DNA from: Acinetobacter sp. Ac_5812
Lineage (GTDB): Bacteria > Pseudomonadota > Gammaproteobacteria > Pseudomonadales > Moraxellaceae
DNA: 35,172 bases
Direction: 5' to 3'
NCBI RefSeq assembly: GCF_013072695.1
Contig: NZ_LXUK01000016.1
Location: 1 to 35,172 of the forward strand
In this document: positions 28,112 to 35,172 of the stretch, piece by piece
How the letters are laid out: each line of letters starts with the position of its first letter
Numbering within the stretch: the first letter of the stretch is position 1
The notes under the pieces: model-generated
Seen by the model: only the letters and a program-made list of their open reading frames with translations
Database searches by the model: none
What the model was told of the DNA's origin: nothing
Position numbers and translations under genes: made by a program

Positions 28112-28756
28112 TTAGACTTTTTCTATAATTGTTTCGGTATCTGGTGTTTCAACTTCAAACCCAAAGTGAAGATTACCGTATTCAATTGCTTCTTCTACCC
28201 AATGCAAGCCCATGTTTTGCTCATTTCCTACTTTGCTTGAATCATAAGCCTCAAGGGGCATCACCCTCTTAATATCATTTTCGATGAAAAAATATGTATA
28301 ACAGTGAGGGTGCACGTAGATTCCATCAAAATAAAATGGAATTAAATATCTCCCCTTTAATTCCTTAAACTGCTCAATTGTATGTTTACTTGAAGCAATT
28401 CCACCGCCTGAATCTATGACAATGCTTCTAAAAGATCCTGAAGGAATATCAACGATAGCTAGGCCATCGAACGTTTCTACACCATTTAATATCTCTTTAG
28501 TTTTGAGAAAAACACCTGGTTCAAAATGGCGTTGCTTGAAATTAAAATCTTCTGTGAAACTAAAGTTTGACTTTGTTTCCTTTTCAATTAGATGAAACAT
28601 TTCAAGAAGTGGTGTGATTATATCTGCGACCTGTGAGCCCTTTTTCTTAACTAGCTCCATGATATACGGTTCGTGATGAAACTCTCCGCGAATATAACTA
28701 GCATTGTGACATGCCTGAAACACTCTATTTTGCAGAACTTCAACTTGATTAGGCAT
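28112..28756 (-). CDS. Hypothetical protein coupled to SF1 helicase, 214 aa
   Basis: The ATG overlaps the helicase gene's end by eight bases, and its GGAG ribosome site lies inside the helicase coding sequence, so translation is almost certainly coupled. The protein mixes helices (first 70 residues) with beta-rich sequence (for example FDGLAIVDIPSG, FRSIVIDSGGG, YLIPFYFDGIYVHPHCYTYFFI). It has no export signal. I do not recognise the fold or any catalytic motif. The coupling points to a partner or regulator of the helicase. It is the last gene of the leftward operon. Confidence 0.7.
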   Translation of the reverse strand: MPNQVEVLQNRVFQACHNASYIRGEFHHEPYIMELVKKKGSQVADIITPLLEMFHLIEKETKSNFSFTEDFNFKQRHFEPGVFLKTKEILNGVETFDGLAIVDIPSGSFRSIVIDSGGGIASSKHTIEQFKELKGRYLIPFYFDGIYVHPHCYTYFFIENDIKRVMPLEAYDSSKVGNEQNMGLHWVEEAIEYGNLHFGFEVETPDTETIIEKV

Positions 28757-30305
28757 TTGAAATCTCCATATTTTTTGAATTTAAGTGTTCCAATAAATCA
28801 TTAATGCCATCTGTAAATAATATGTTTTTGGCTCGTGTTACGGTCACATACAACAGCCGTTTTTCATCTGCAGAAATCATTAGCTTTTTATCGAGAATTT
28901 TATAGTTAAACCCTTTTGCGATTAGGACATTATCCCACTCTAAACCTTTACTCTTGTGTGATGTGCTAATGACCAAAGTGTTTTTTGGGTCAGTTTCATC
29001 ATCAGCCATACTATTTTCTAACGCCCACTCAATCACTTGCCATGAGTATTGGTTTGTTAGATCCAGAAAGGTTTTTAATTCTGTAGTTGCCCCCTCCACT
29101 TCTCCAAACACTTGTATATGGTCCACAAGCTCTTGGTAGGAAGAAAAGTTTTGAAGCTCTTTACACGTTGGCCGTTTATTTGCTCTCAGTTGAAAAATAC
29201 CACTGAAAATATCTTTACTGCGCTTTCCATCAACCTCAAGACGTATTTTCTTTTCGCCATTAAGGTAGCTATGAAACTTAAAGAAGTATTCAAAAGCCGT
29301 AGCATTTGTTCTACAAATAATCGCGTTCAATGAAGATGGTGCATAACTTGATGTACTGAAAGTGGTAACTTTTGACGTTTTACTTGGTAAACCTTTTAAC
29401 TGTCGGGTTTCACCAAAAAGTTTATTGAGAAGTAGATTAGCTATATCTGCAACTGCATTACCAAACCGAAACGACTGCTCTAAGTACAATGCTTCAAGAT
29501 CTAGGTTCTGTAAAATATCTTTCGCACCCCTAAAGCCATAAATGCTTTGGTATGGATCTCCAACAAAAATAACTTTTGCTTTTTGACGTTTGAGTACATC
29601 TAGTATTAATTGGTCACTATCTTGGCTTTCATCTACCATCACGTAATCAAAATCAAGTTGTGGTTTTTGCAGTACCCACCACTTGAGATAGTAATCGTGT
29701 GTAATACCATAATCACCGTTTGGATCAACTACATCATTCCAGATCATTTTCGCAATTGAAGTGATTTTATCTTCAAGAACGTCATTGCGCTTAATTGATG
29801 TTTGTTCTTTTAATGCTATGTAAGCATGATCATTGGTAACAGTCTGATCCACTGTCATACAAAAATAACGTAATGTATTAAGGATAATCAGCGCTAATGT
29901 TAGATCGGTGAGTTGTCGGTTTTTCCCGTTGTACTGAAATCGAATGTTTTCAAGTTTAAACTTTTGAACAATATCTTTAGGAAGTAACGTAGGCTTGTTA
30001 ATCTTATTTTTCAGCCAACCGGGTATATTTCTGTAAGCTAGGGAATGGAATGTAGAACATGTGACTGAATTCAATCCATATTCAGCGAATTTTTGATTAG
30101 CTTCATCTGCCATCTTTTTATTAAATGATAGATATAGTCCAAGCTTACCTAGTTGTTGCAAAGCACTACTACAGTGGATCAATGTCGTAGTCTTACCAGT
30201 ACCAGCAAAAGCAATCAATTTAAAACTGGTTTTTAGTCGTGTTGCTTTATCAATTGCTCGTTGCTGTTCACTGGTAGGTTTTTGAGTAATTTTCTTCCCA
30301 ACCAT
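28749..30305 (-). CDS. Superfamily 1 (UvrD/Rep-like) DNA helicase
   Basis: This 518-aa protein shows the SF1 motifs in order: Walker A AFAGTGKTTT (residues 32-41), Walker B VDESQD (about 222-227), motif III GDPYQSIYGFRGA (about 247-259), LEQSFRFG after it, TSHKSKGLEWDNV (about 446) and LLYVTVTRAKN (about 483). It should be an ATP-driven 3'-5' DNA translocase or helicase. It is shorter than classical UvrD (about 720 aa), and its AFAGTGKTTT is close to FBH1-like helicases. The ATG is three bases after the stop of the preceding gene, with little Shine-Dalgarno. Being inside a transfer operon, it more likely processes plasmid DNA during transfer than host repair. A defence role, as for the UvrD-like subunit of Gabija, is less likely without a nuclease partner. 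Confidence 0.85.
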   Translation of the reverse strand: MVGKKITQKPTSEQQRAIDKATRLKTSFKLIAFAGTGKTTTLIHCSSALQQLGKLGLYLSFNKKMADEANQKFAEYGLNSVTCSTFHSLAYRNIPGWLKNKINKPTLLPKDIVQKFKLENIRFQYNGKNRQLTDLTLALIILNTLRYFCMTVDQTVTNDHAYIALKEQTSIKRNDVLEDKITSIAKMIWNDVVDPNGDYGITHDYYLKWWVLQKPQLDFDYVMVDESQDSDQLILDVLKRQKAKVIFVGDPYQSIYGFRGAKDILQNLDLEALYLEQSFRFGNAVADIANLLLNKLFGETRQLKGLPSKTSKVTTFSTSSYAPSSLNAIICRTNATAFEYFFKFHSYLNGEKKIRLEVDGKRSKDIFSGIFQLRANKRPTCKELQNFSSYQELVDHIQVFGEVEGATTELKTFLDLTNQYSWQVIEWALENSMADDETDPKNTLVISTSHKSKGLEWDNVLIAKGFNYKILDKKLMISADEKRLLYVTVTRAKNILFTDGINDLLEHLNSKNMEISNA

Positions 30306-30308
30306 TGC

Positions 30309-30866
30309 TTAATTTCGTGCTAGAAAAGAACTTGGTTTTTTGTTTTTCATTACAAGCACATCGCTTTCAACAATTTGCATCTGGCTTGCTAAAAAGTTAA
30401 CTTGTTGCTTCAGTTCGTTTATATCGCTTTTTAGTTCAACTACTTGCACTTGCATCTCAAGGTTTGAATATTTGAGCTTGTTATTCTCAGTTTCTTTCTC
30501 TTTTAGTGCTGCCTGTAATCTTTTGATTTCCTGTTGGCTCTCTATGTTAGCCACATTAATATTGCTTTTGCTTTGAATATTTTGTGCTTGAGAAGATGTA
30601 CTCGCAATTGCAACAGGTGTTGGCTTCGGTTCTACTGTGCCATTATATTTGGTTGTCTCTGAGATCTTATCCCATAGTGAATATGTGCGTAATGGCGCTG
30701 GTATATTTTGATTTGGTGTTGAAAAACTGGTGCGTAAAGCATTTGCACTGTCTTTAGAAACAATGTCTCCAGAACTATTAATTTCAGTAAAGCCAGCATA
30801 AGCAAGTGAAACAACTGTTGAAACTGCTACTGCACCAATTACCTTAAAATAGTTTGATTTCTTCAT
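30309..30866 (-). CDS. Exported coiled-coil protein, 185 aa
   Basis: A signal peptide or N-terminal anchor (MKKSNYFKVIGAVAVSTVVSLAYA) is followed by a Ser/Thr/Asn/Pro-rich stretch (about residues 45-105). A coiled coil follows (about 108-168, for example IKRLQAALKEKETENNKL), and the C terminus is basic. It is likely periplasmic. The start shares one base with the upstream stop (TAATG), which couples translation. The layout fits a structural spacer of a secretion machine, but it matches no named Dot/Icm or Tra component that I can identify. Confidence 0.7.
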   Translation of the reverse strand: MKKSNYFKVIGAVAVSTVVSLAYAGFTEINSSGDIVSKDSANALRTSFSTPNQNIPAPLRTYSLWDKISETTKYNGTVEPKPTPVAIASTSSQAQNIQSKSNINVANIESQQEIKRLQAALKEKETENNKLKYSNLEMQVQVVELKSDINELKQQVNFLASQMQIVESDVLVMKNKKPSSFLARN

Positions 30867-31435
30867 TAGAATGCCCCTTTCAAACGCTTATTTTTTGCCG
30901 TTTGATTTGATGATTTTCGATTGATTGTGTTGTTTTCTAAATTGATAGAAACACCTACATTCATGACCTGATTTTTCTGTGGGTTGTATTGAATAAAGAC
31001 CAGTTCTTTTGCATATTTCTTTGCGTGTGTTAAACGTTCAGCATGAATTTCATCAAGATTAAATCTGATTTGCATTCGCGATATATACAGCTTGAATAAC
31101 TGATCATTTACTTCAGCTAAATTTAAAACTAAGCCTTTTTCATCTATAGAAGCAGACTCGAAAGCTAAATCATTTAAAAACCAATTTTCGGGTTGTATTA
31201 GTAAATAAAACTTTTCAACTTCGCTTGTGATTGCATATGAAAAACAAAACTCATTCACCTGATAGGTGCTTAAACAAATGGTTTCATTGTTATAGCCACG
31301 TTTCATGTTTCGGTCATATGAGCTCAACCACCAAACTAAATAGTGTCGTGCTTCCAACTCTTTAACGGTTATTTGTGCTATTTCTGAGGCCTTTAGCTGT
31401 AATGCTTCAAGGTTTTCTATTCGTCTAGCTCTCAT
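30866..31435 (-). CDS. Hypothetical protein, 189 aa
   Basis: AAGGTGA, overlapping the stop of the upstream gene, supports the ATG. The sequence has a helical N terminus and a central part rich in aromatic and beta-forming residues (YLVWWLSSYDR, FYLLIQPENWFL). The C terminus is basic and Asn/Lys-rich (from about 165). No signal peptide or membrane span is evident, so it is probably cytoplasmic. It is not recognised. It sits between a membrane protein and an exported coiled-coil protein within the transfer operon. Confidence 0.65.
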   Translation of the reverse strand: MRARRIENLEALQLKASEIAQITVKELEARHYLVWWLSSYDRNMKRGYNNETICLSTYQVNEFCFSYAITSEVEKFYLLIQPENWFLNDLAFESASIDEKGLVLNLAEVNDQLFKLYISRMQIRFNLDEIHAERLTHAKKYAKELVFIQYNPQKNQVMNVGVSINLENNTINRKSSNQTAKNKRLKGAF

Positions 31436-31447
31436 AGATAATTCACC

Positions 31448-32122
31448 TTATTTTTCTTTAAAGCATGAGTTATCAAAAGCCATTGAGTTAGGATCTAACC
31501 CCATGTTTTTAAGAGCCAAGGCTTTACCGTCAAGTTCAGGGTTATCAGATGTGCTTAGTTGTTGCGAACTTGTTTCTGAAGATGCATTTTTCGCATTAGT
31601 ACCTGAACCTAAAAAGTAACCGCCTCCAGCAAAAACAACTACTGCAGCTACAATGCCCATAGCTGGCCAAGACTTTTTAAAACTAGAGAATCTATCTGCT
31701 AAAGATAAGCTGTATTTTTCTTCATTAGAACGTATAGTGCTGTCTGTAACATCAGCCTTATATTCATTTAGAGCTTGATGCCAAACTTCCTTTATGTAGC
31801 TTTGAAGTTCATTTGTACTGAAACGAACCTTGCTTTTGTTTAAGTAATAGCATGGCTCACTAATAAGAATTTCTGTGTTTTCGTCAGAATTTAAGAAAAC
31901 TTGTCCTCTAAACAAATTATTCTCGACCTGATCAAATCCTTTGATCGTTAATAGTAGATCTGTGGCCTTTGCATCTATATTGAAGATGCTCACCTGGCGA
32001 TTTCTATCCGTATCTCCAGAAAGGTCAGAATCTAAAAACATAGACTCATTGTTTATCTTAGAGAAATAAGGTGAAAAGTTACCGACAATCGATTGGAAAG
32101 CTTTCAATTGAGTTTTGTTCAT
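31448..32122 (-). CDS. Single-pass membrane protein, 224 aa, probable transfer-operon component
   Basis: Residues 1-150 look cytoplasmic. One membrane segment lies at about 155-177 (PAMGIVAAVVVFAGGGYFLGSG), followed by a short Ser/Asn-rich part, so the large domain should face the cytoplasm and the tail the periplasm. GAGGG after the upstream stop serves as ribosome site, and the gap to the DsbC-like gene is 12 bases. The family is not identified. In R64 the gene after trbB is trbC, the coupling ATPase, and this protein is clearly not that: it is too short and has no Walker motifs. Confidence 0.65.
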   Translation of the reverse strand: MNKTQLKAFQSIVGNFSPYFSKINNESMFLDSDLSGDTDRNRQVSIFNIDAKATDLLLTIKGFDQVENNLFRGQVFLNSDENTEILISEPCYYLNKSKVRFSTNELQSYIKEVWHQALNEYKADVTDSTIRSNEEKYSLSLADRFSSFKKSWPAMGIVAAVVVFAGGGYFLGSGTNAKNASSETSSQQLSTSDNPELDGKALALKNMGLDPNSMAFDNSCFKEK

Positions 32123-32134
32123 CTCAATTCCCTC

Positions 32135-33040
32135 TTATTTGAAAATATAGTCAAGAGTGGCTGTTTCTGAAGTTCCTCTACGAGCTTCAACTTTTCCAGT
32201 CTTTTTATTTACAAAGATAGCAACTGGTACACCAGCAGTTAGTGGCTGTGGCTTTTGTCCAGCGCTACGAATTGCTTCTCGCTGTTCACGATCTTCTTTT
32301 GGCATTGCAACAATATCTTCGTGATAGAAGAAGATAGATTGAAGAGCGCCTAAGTGTTTATCCAACTCAGCAAGTTCCTGTGGTGTAGGAATCACTTTAA
32401 TTGAGTTAATTTCTTCATCTGTTCCATTAAAGGTTTTATTAATAGTATCTTCAGATGGTTTACGAAGAATTCCAGCAGCTAATTGTTTTCCGTTTTCACT
32501 TTGGTTTAGAACTAAAGCTGGAATCCATTTAATAGTTGCACCGCTTTTAACGTATGAGCGAGAAAGGTTGAATGTTTCGTGACAATATTTACAGCGTGGA
32601 TCGTAAATGATGTAAACAGTGTTGTTATCATTCGCTTTTCCCTCTTTAAACCCTGAAAGCGTTTTTACAGCTTTAAAGACTGGATGATTGTATGCACTGG
32701 CCAAATTCCCAACGGAAGCTGTTGGTTGTTGTGCTGGTGCATTCATTTTTTTTGCAGTTAATTTAAGAGGCTCAGATATATTTTTTTTAGTAGCAGAATC
32801 CCAAGCTGTACCATGTAAGATGACTTTTTCATCGGATGTTGTAAAAAACACCGCATTTTTCCCATTAGGTGCCTCAAGAATCCAAGAAGTTAAACCTCCA
32901 CTAAAGGGTTTAACTTCTTTTACTTTGCCCATTTTTTGCATCTTAGAAGTAAGGTCCTGAGATGGTGCAGCGTAAGTAGAGATTGTAATAATACTAATAG
33001 CGCAACTTGCTACTATTTTAGTGAAATTATTTAAAAGCAT
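32135..33040 (-). CDS. trbB: DsbC/TrbB-like periplasmic thiol-disulfide isomerase
   Basis: The signal peptide (about residues 1-24) precedes an N-terminal region and a thioredoxin fold whose active site CKYC lies at C150-C153 in VYIIYDPRCKYCHETF, as in DsbC/DsbG. GVPVAIF near residue 269 supplies the cis-proline loop. It would correct or form disulfides in the periplasm. The 301-aa length is somewhat longer than DsbC (about 236 mature plus leader). It directly follows the DotM/TrbA gene, as trbB follows trbA on IncI plasmid R64, which supports the name. Possible substrates here are the two four-cysteine proteins (27209-28059) and the cysteine-containing DotA. The inverted repeat at 33062-33091 and AAGGTAA precede the start. 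Confidence 0.8.
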   Translation of the reverse strand: MLLNNFTKIVASCAISIITISTYAAPSQDLTSKMQKMGKVKEVKPFSGGLTSWILEAPNGKNAVFFTTSDEKVILHGTAWDSATKKNISEPLKLTAKKMNAPAQQPTASVGNLASAYNHPVFKAVKTLSGFKEGKANDNNTVYIIYDPRCKYCHETFNLSRSYVKSGATIKWIPALVLNQSENGKQLAAGILRKPSEDTINKTFNGTDEEINSIKVIPTPQELAELDKHLGALQSIFFYHEDIVAMPKEDREQREAIRSAGQKPQPLTAGVPVAIFVNKKTGKVEARRGTSETATLDYIFK

Positions 33041-33061
33041 TTTAGAGTATTACCTTTTAAG

Positions 33062-33091
33062 CCATGTTTTAACAGTATAGTTAAAATATGG
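33062..33091 (-). promoter_or_regulatory. Inverted repeat upstream of DsbC-like operon
   Basis: CCATGTTTTAAC (33062-33073) and GTTAAAATATGG (33080-33091) form a 12-bp inverted repeat with one mismatch and a 6-bp centre. It lies 22 bp upstream of the leftward start at 33040 and downstream of the terminator at 33112-33139. It is a candidate operator or part of a promoter for the operon 33040-28112. Confidence 0.45.
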
Positions 33092-33111
33092 TTTTAAAAA
33101 AATAGTTAAAT

Positions 33112-33139
33112 AAAAAAGACCGGTGTTTTAATACCGGTC
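33112..33139 (-). terminator. Rho-independent terminator after DotM/TrbA
   Basis: Read on the minus strand, GACCGGT and ACCGGTC (33139-33133 and 33124-33118) form a 7-bp GC-rich stem with an 8-nt loop, followed by six T. It lies 24 bp after the stop of the gene at 33163, so the DsbC-like operon needs its own promoter or read-through. Confidence 0.8.
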
Positions 33140-33162
33140 AATTATAACTTATAAGTATAAGA

Positions 33163-34692
33163 CTAAAACCCTTTTTGCTTGTTTTTTTGTATTTCATCCT
33201 GTGGTATTTCTACACTCACCATATCAAAAACATGATCATCACTATACTTAAAATCATCTTTATAATTGTTTTTAGAGTTATAAGATCCGTTGTTTAATTC
33301 CTTGTCCGTAAACTCTACTACTCGAATAATACTGTTTACATCTTCAGCAGCTTTTTGTCTAGCTTCAGTCATGGCAAAACTCAATAATTCGTATTCAAAA
33401 CCAACAAGACCAATGTTAAAGTCTGGCTCTTCTAATGGCTTCCCTAATTTCACCTCAATTAGATAATGCGAGATTGGACCTAAACCCTCACTAAACAAAG
33501 ACGGTCTACCAATATTCTGTATGAATGCGTATGCAGTTCGATTGTATAGTTTTAACCAGCGTATATCTGTTGGTGGCATTACACCTAGCTGTCTTGCTGT
33601 TAATACAACCTCACACAAAATAGTTCTTACATATGCATGGTTTTTAAAAATCTTAGTAGCAACGGGATGTTTAATGTATTTGTGAATTCTTTTTCTAAGG
33701 AAGTCAAAATTAAACCCTACAAGCTTACGATCGCCCTCAACATACTGATTTTCAATTGTAAACAATGGGTTGCTAGGTATATTTTTTGTGCAAATATCCC
33801 AATAGTAATTAATTAATGTTGTTGAATCTTTTTTGATTTTACGGAACTCTTCATCATCCATAGATTCATCAGTTGCACATGCTACTGGTAAATACAAAGC
33901 TAGCAAAATTGTATCAACATCGGATAAATACGATAATTCATCGGGTGTTGTTTCTTTTGAATTATCAAGGGTTATCCAAAGATCCCCTAGTTGTGCACGT
34001 AAGACATTTAAAAACTTCTCTTCATCTATGATAGGTACTGTTTCGCTTTTATCATTATATTCTTTCGTTATTCCGTTGATTGTAATGTTCACAAGGCGCT
34101 CTTTTGTTCCTGTAATTAACTCATGCCTATTTGCAAACTCATAAGTTGAATCAAGCGCTTTAAAATGACCATTGTTCGTATCATATTTTGACAAGTCTAA
34201 TGGACCAAAAACCTGTAAGTGTCTTTGGTTTGGAATTTGTTCCTCTATGAACTCTTCTAGGTTCATGCTTTTGATAAAGCCCCGTGCTGGATGCTCGCTG
34301 TTGAAGCGGTCATAAGCTTTCTTTATCCAAGGTGTTGCCAGCAAAAATATTAATAAATTCCATGCTTGACTGGCTTTTGAAATTTGAAAAATAGTGACTT
34401 CGCTAAACTTATTTTGACAAAATAATGGAAGCCAATTGTTTGTTGGTTTACATAGGTGTTCTGTTGAATACACCAACTCACTTAGTAAAGGTACGTAATT
34501 AAGCCCGATAGCTTTGAATAGGCTATGTATCCACCATAGAGGAATAATTAAAATGCCTTTTGTGTATACTAAAAACCCTACAATTTGAGGTTTATAAGCA
34601 AACCATACAGCCAAAAAAGCCACTAAAACCATAACAACAGTAAATATATAAATATGATTCTCATGTACAAGCTTATCTTTTGGATCTGCCAT
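33163..34692 (-). CDS. trbA: DotM/IcmP/TrbA-family type IVB secretion protein
   Basis: Three N-terminal membrane segments (about residues 13-33, 36-62 and 106-125) and a large cytoplasmic C-terminal domain match DotM (IcmP) of Legionella and TrbA of IncI plasmids. The signature area is about 367-418, where IRWLKLYNRTAYAFIQNIGR followed by GPISHYLIEVKLG resembles the family's WLKPxDRxLWYALNNxGR and AHxLAE pattern. DotM belongs to the coupling-protein subcomplex at the inner membrane that receives substrates. At 509 aa it is longer than typical DotM (about 380-400). AGGG precedes the ATG, and TATAAT read leftward from 34730 to 34725 is a good -10. Adjacent trbB supports the call. Confidence 0.8.
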   Translation of the reverse strand: MADPKDKLVHENHIYIFTVVMVLVAFLAVWFAYKPQIVGFLVYTKGILIIPLWWIHSLFKAIGLNYVPLLSELVYSTEHLCKPTNNWLPLFCQNKFSEVTIFQISKASQAWNLLIFLLATPWIKKAYDRFNSEHPARGFIKSMNLEEFIEEQIPNQRHLQVFGPLDLSKYDTNNGHFKALDSTYEFANRHELITGTKERLVNITINGITKEYNDKSETVPIIDEEKFLNVLRAQLGDLWITLDNSKETTPDELSYLSDVDTILLALYLPVACATDESMDDEEFRKIKKDSTTLINYYWDICTKNIPSNPLFTIENQYVEGDRKLVGFNFDFLRKRIHKYIKHPVATKIFKNHAYVRTILCEVVLTARQLGVMPPTDIRWLKLYNRTAYAFIQNIGRPSLFSEGLGPISHYLIEVKLGKPLEEPDFNIGLVGFEYELLSFAMTEARQKAAEDVNSIIRVVEFTDKELNNGSYNSKNNYKDDFKYSDDHVFDMVSVEIPQDEIQKNKQKGF

Positions 34693-34724
34693 TTTATACC
34701 CTATTAATATGTGTATTGTTGAGT

Positions 34725-34730
34725 ATTATA
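34725..34730 (-). promoter_or_regulatory. Probable -10 element for DotM/TrbA gene
   Basis: The minus strand reads TATAAT at 34730-34725, 32 bp before the start codon at 34692. A weak -35 candidate TTAGAT lies 18 bp further upstream (34754-34749). A perfect CCTTAAA/TTTAAGG inverted repeat (34759-34775) lies just upstream and could be an operator. Confidence 0.5.
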
Positions 34731-34901
34731 TAGTTAATATTGGTTTTAATCTAATTCCCCTTAAACCTTTTAAGGATTTTAAGTGTGGTTTTAAGCTGTT
34801 AACTAAAGTGGCACTTAATACCTTTTAAAGCTTAAATCAGGTCAACCTCAACACTAAGCCAGTATTCTTGGTCAAATACTAAAAAGAATGAATAAGAAGC
34901 C

Positions 34902-35101
34902 CTCCCCTACTAGACATTTAAGTGTATTAATCGCCTATATAATTAATTTCTCTATAAATATTGTTGGTAGTCTTTTTAGTGAATAGGGCACTCCCCTACT
35001 CAGCTAATATAGATCATTTTCAGTTGTGCATTTCACTACGTCTACTCATTTGTTTAACTGTAAGTAGTAGTAAGCCCTCCCCTCTTCTTGGCAACTCCCC
35101 T
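34902..35101. repeat. Four CTCCCCT motifs
   Basis: Exact CTCCCCT occurs at 34902-34908, 34991-34997, 35077-35083 and 35095-35101, in otherwise AT-rich non-coding DNA. Two are preceded by AGC (34902, 35077) and two followed by ACT (34902, 34991). The last directly abuts the first right-end iteron. Confidence 0.6.
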
Positions 35102-35102
35102 G

Positions 35103-35126
35103 TTATCAGTCTGATAATGAAAAAAA
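35103..35126 (+). repeat. Palindromic iteron-like repeat, right-end copy 1
   Basis: TTATCAGTCTGATAA followed by TGAAAAAAA, the same unit as at 1-24 and 35150-35172. It starts 47 bp before the next copy. Confidence 0.85.
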
Positions 35127-35149
35127 CCACGCTTAGGAATCTAAAGCTG

Positions 35150-35172
35150 TTATCAGTCTGATAATGAAAAAA
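35150..35172 (+). repeat. Palindromic iteron-like repeat, right-end copy 2
   Basis: TTATCAGTCTGATAA followed by TGAAAAAA, ending exactly at the window end. If the ends join, the next copy (position 1) would begin 23 bp after this one, making a head-to-tail array. Confidence 0.85.

Larger units (their letters stand above)
34693..35172. other. 480-bp gene-free, repeat-rich region; candidate origin or control region
   Basis: I see no convincing gene here. The region contains the DotM promoter, the inverted repeat CCTTAAA CCT TTTAAGG (34759-34775), the 15-mer at 34814-34828 shared with the DotA leader, four CTCCCCT motifs (34902, 34991, 35077, 35095) and two palindromic iterons (35103, 35150). 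AT-rich DNA with direct repeats is typical of plasmid replication origins. No DnaA box or replication initiator gene was recognised, so origin function is inferred. Confidence 0.45.

Noticed and set aside
28749..30305. Gabija-type defence system (UvrD-like GajB)
   Set aside because: The helicase could fit by length, but there is no OLD/TOPRIM nuclease beside it and the operon contains transfer-associated genes.
34961..35161. Rightward 66-codon reading frame in the right-end gene-free region
   Set aside because: It has no ribosome site, runs through two iterons and the CTCCCCT motifs, and its product is low-quality Leu/Ser-rich sequence without recognisable features.
1..35172. CRISPR arrays, tRNA or rRNA genes, insertion sequences
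   Set aside because: No regularly spaced long repeats, no cloverleaf or rRNA sequence and no transposase-like protein were seen.

Overview
The window looks like part of a large AT-rich conjugative plasmid (or a related integrative element) from a Gram-negative bacterium. Three products belong to, or pair with, the IncI/Dot-Icm (type IVB) transfer apparatus: a DotA/TraY protein, a DotM/TrbA protein, and a DsbC-like TrbB next to TrbA in the order known from plasmid R64. Signal peptides, Shine-Dalgarno sites and base composition would suit an Acinetobacter-like gammaproteobacterium, but that host is an inference. I recognise no relaxase, replication initiator, partition gene, coupling protein, DotB/C/D/G/H, resistance gene, transposase, tRNA, rRNA or CRISPR array, so this is probably a fragment of a larger element.

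Layout. Positions 1-195 hold one palindromic repeat, a terminator and a promoter-like palindrome. Positions 196-15717 are dominated by two tandem, diverged giant genes (2428 and about 2408 aa). Both end in an LPD1-type HExxHxxD metallopeptidase module of the polyvalent proteins carried by phages and conjugative elements. A small membrane-anchored protein gene lies between them. Positions 15727-20190 hold five genes I cannot assign, tightly packed and partly overlapping. Positions 20239-21103 hold two small leftward genes. DotA/TraY (21369-24374) stands alone between a structured leader and a two-way terminator. A leftward coiled-coil gene follows (24436-24930). Next is a rightward secretion cluster: a secreted M23 endopeptidase plus lytic transglycosylase, then two related four-cysteine exported proteins (25174-28059). 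From 34692 back to 28112 everything is leftward: DotM/TrbA with its own terminator, then a compact operon of a DsbC-like isomerase, a membrane protein, an unknown, an exported coiled-coil protein, an SF1 (UvrD-like) helicase and an unknown coupled to it.

How the parts may work together. The peptidoglycan hydrolase would open the wall for the transfer channel. The DsbC-like protein would fold cysteine-rich exported parts, including the four-cysteine pair. DotA and DotM are inner-membrane parts of the machine. The giant polyvalent proteins are candidates for cargo sent with the DNA to act in the recipient; this role is inferred from the family.

Non-coding DNA is unusually patterned. The palindrome GTATATAC lies in six places in front of operons, suggesting a shared promoter or operator. 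A palindromic 15-mer followed by an A-tract occurs three times at the two window ends, as if the contig broke in, or closes through, an iteron array near an origin. A 480-bp gene-free region (34693-35172) holds further short repeats.
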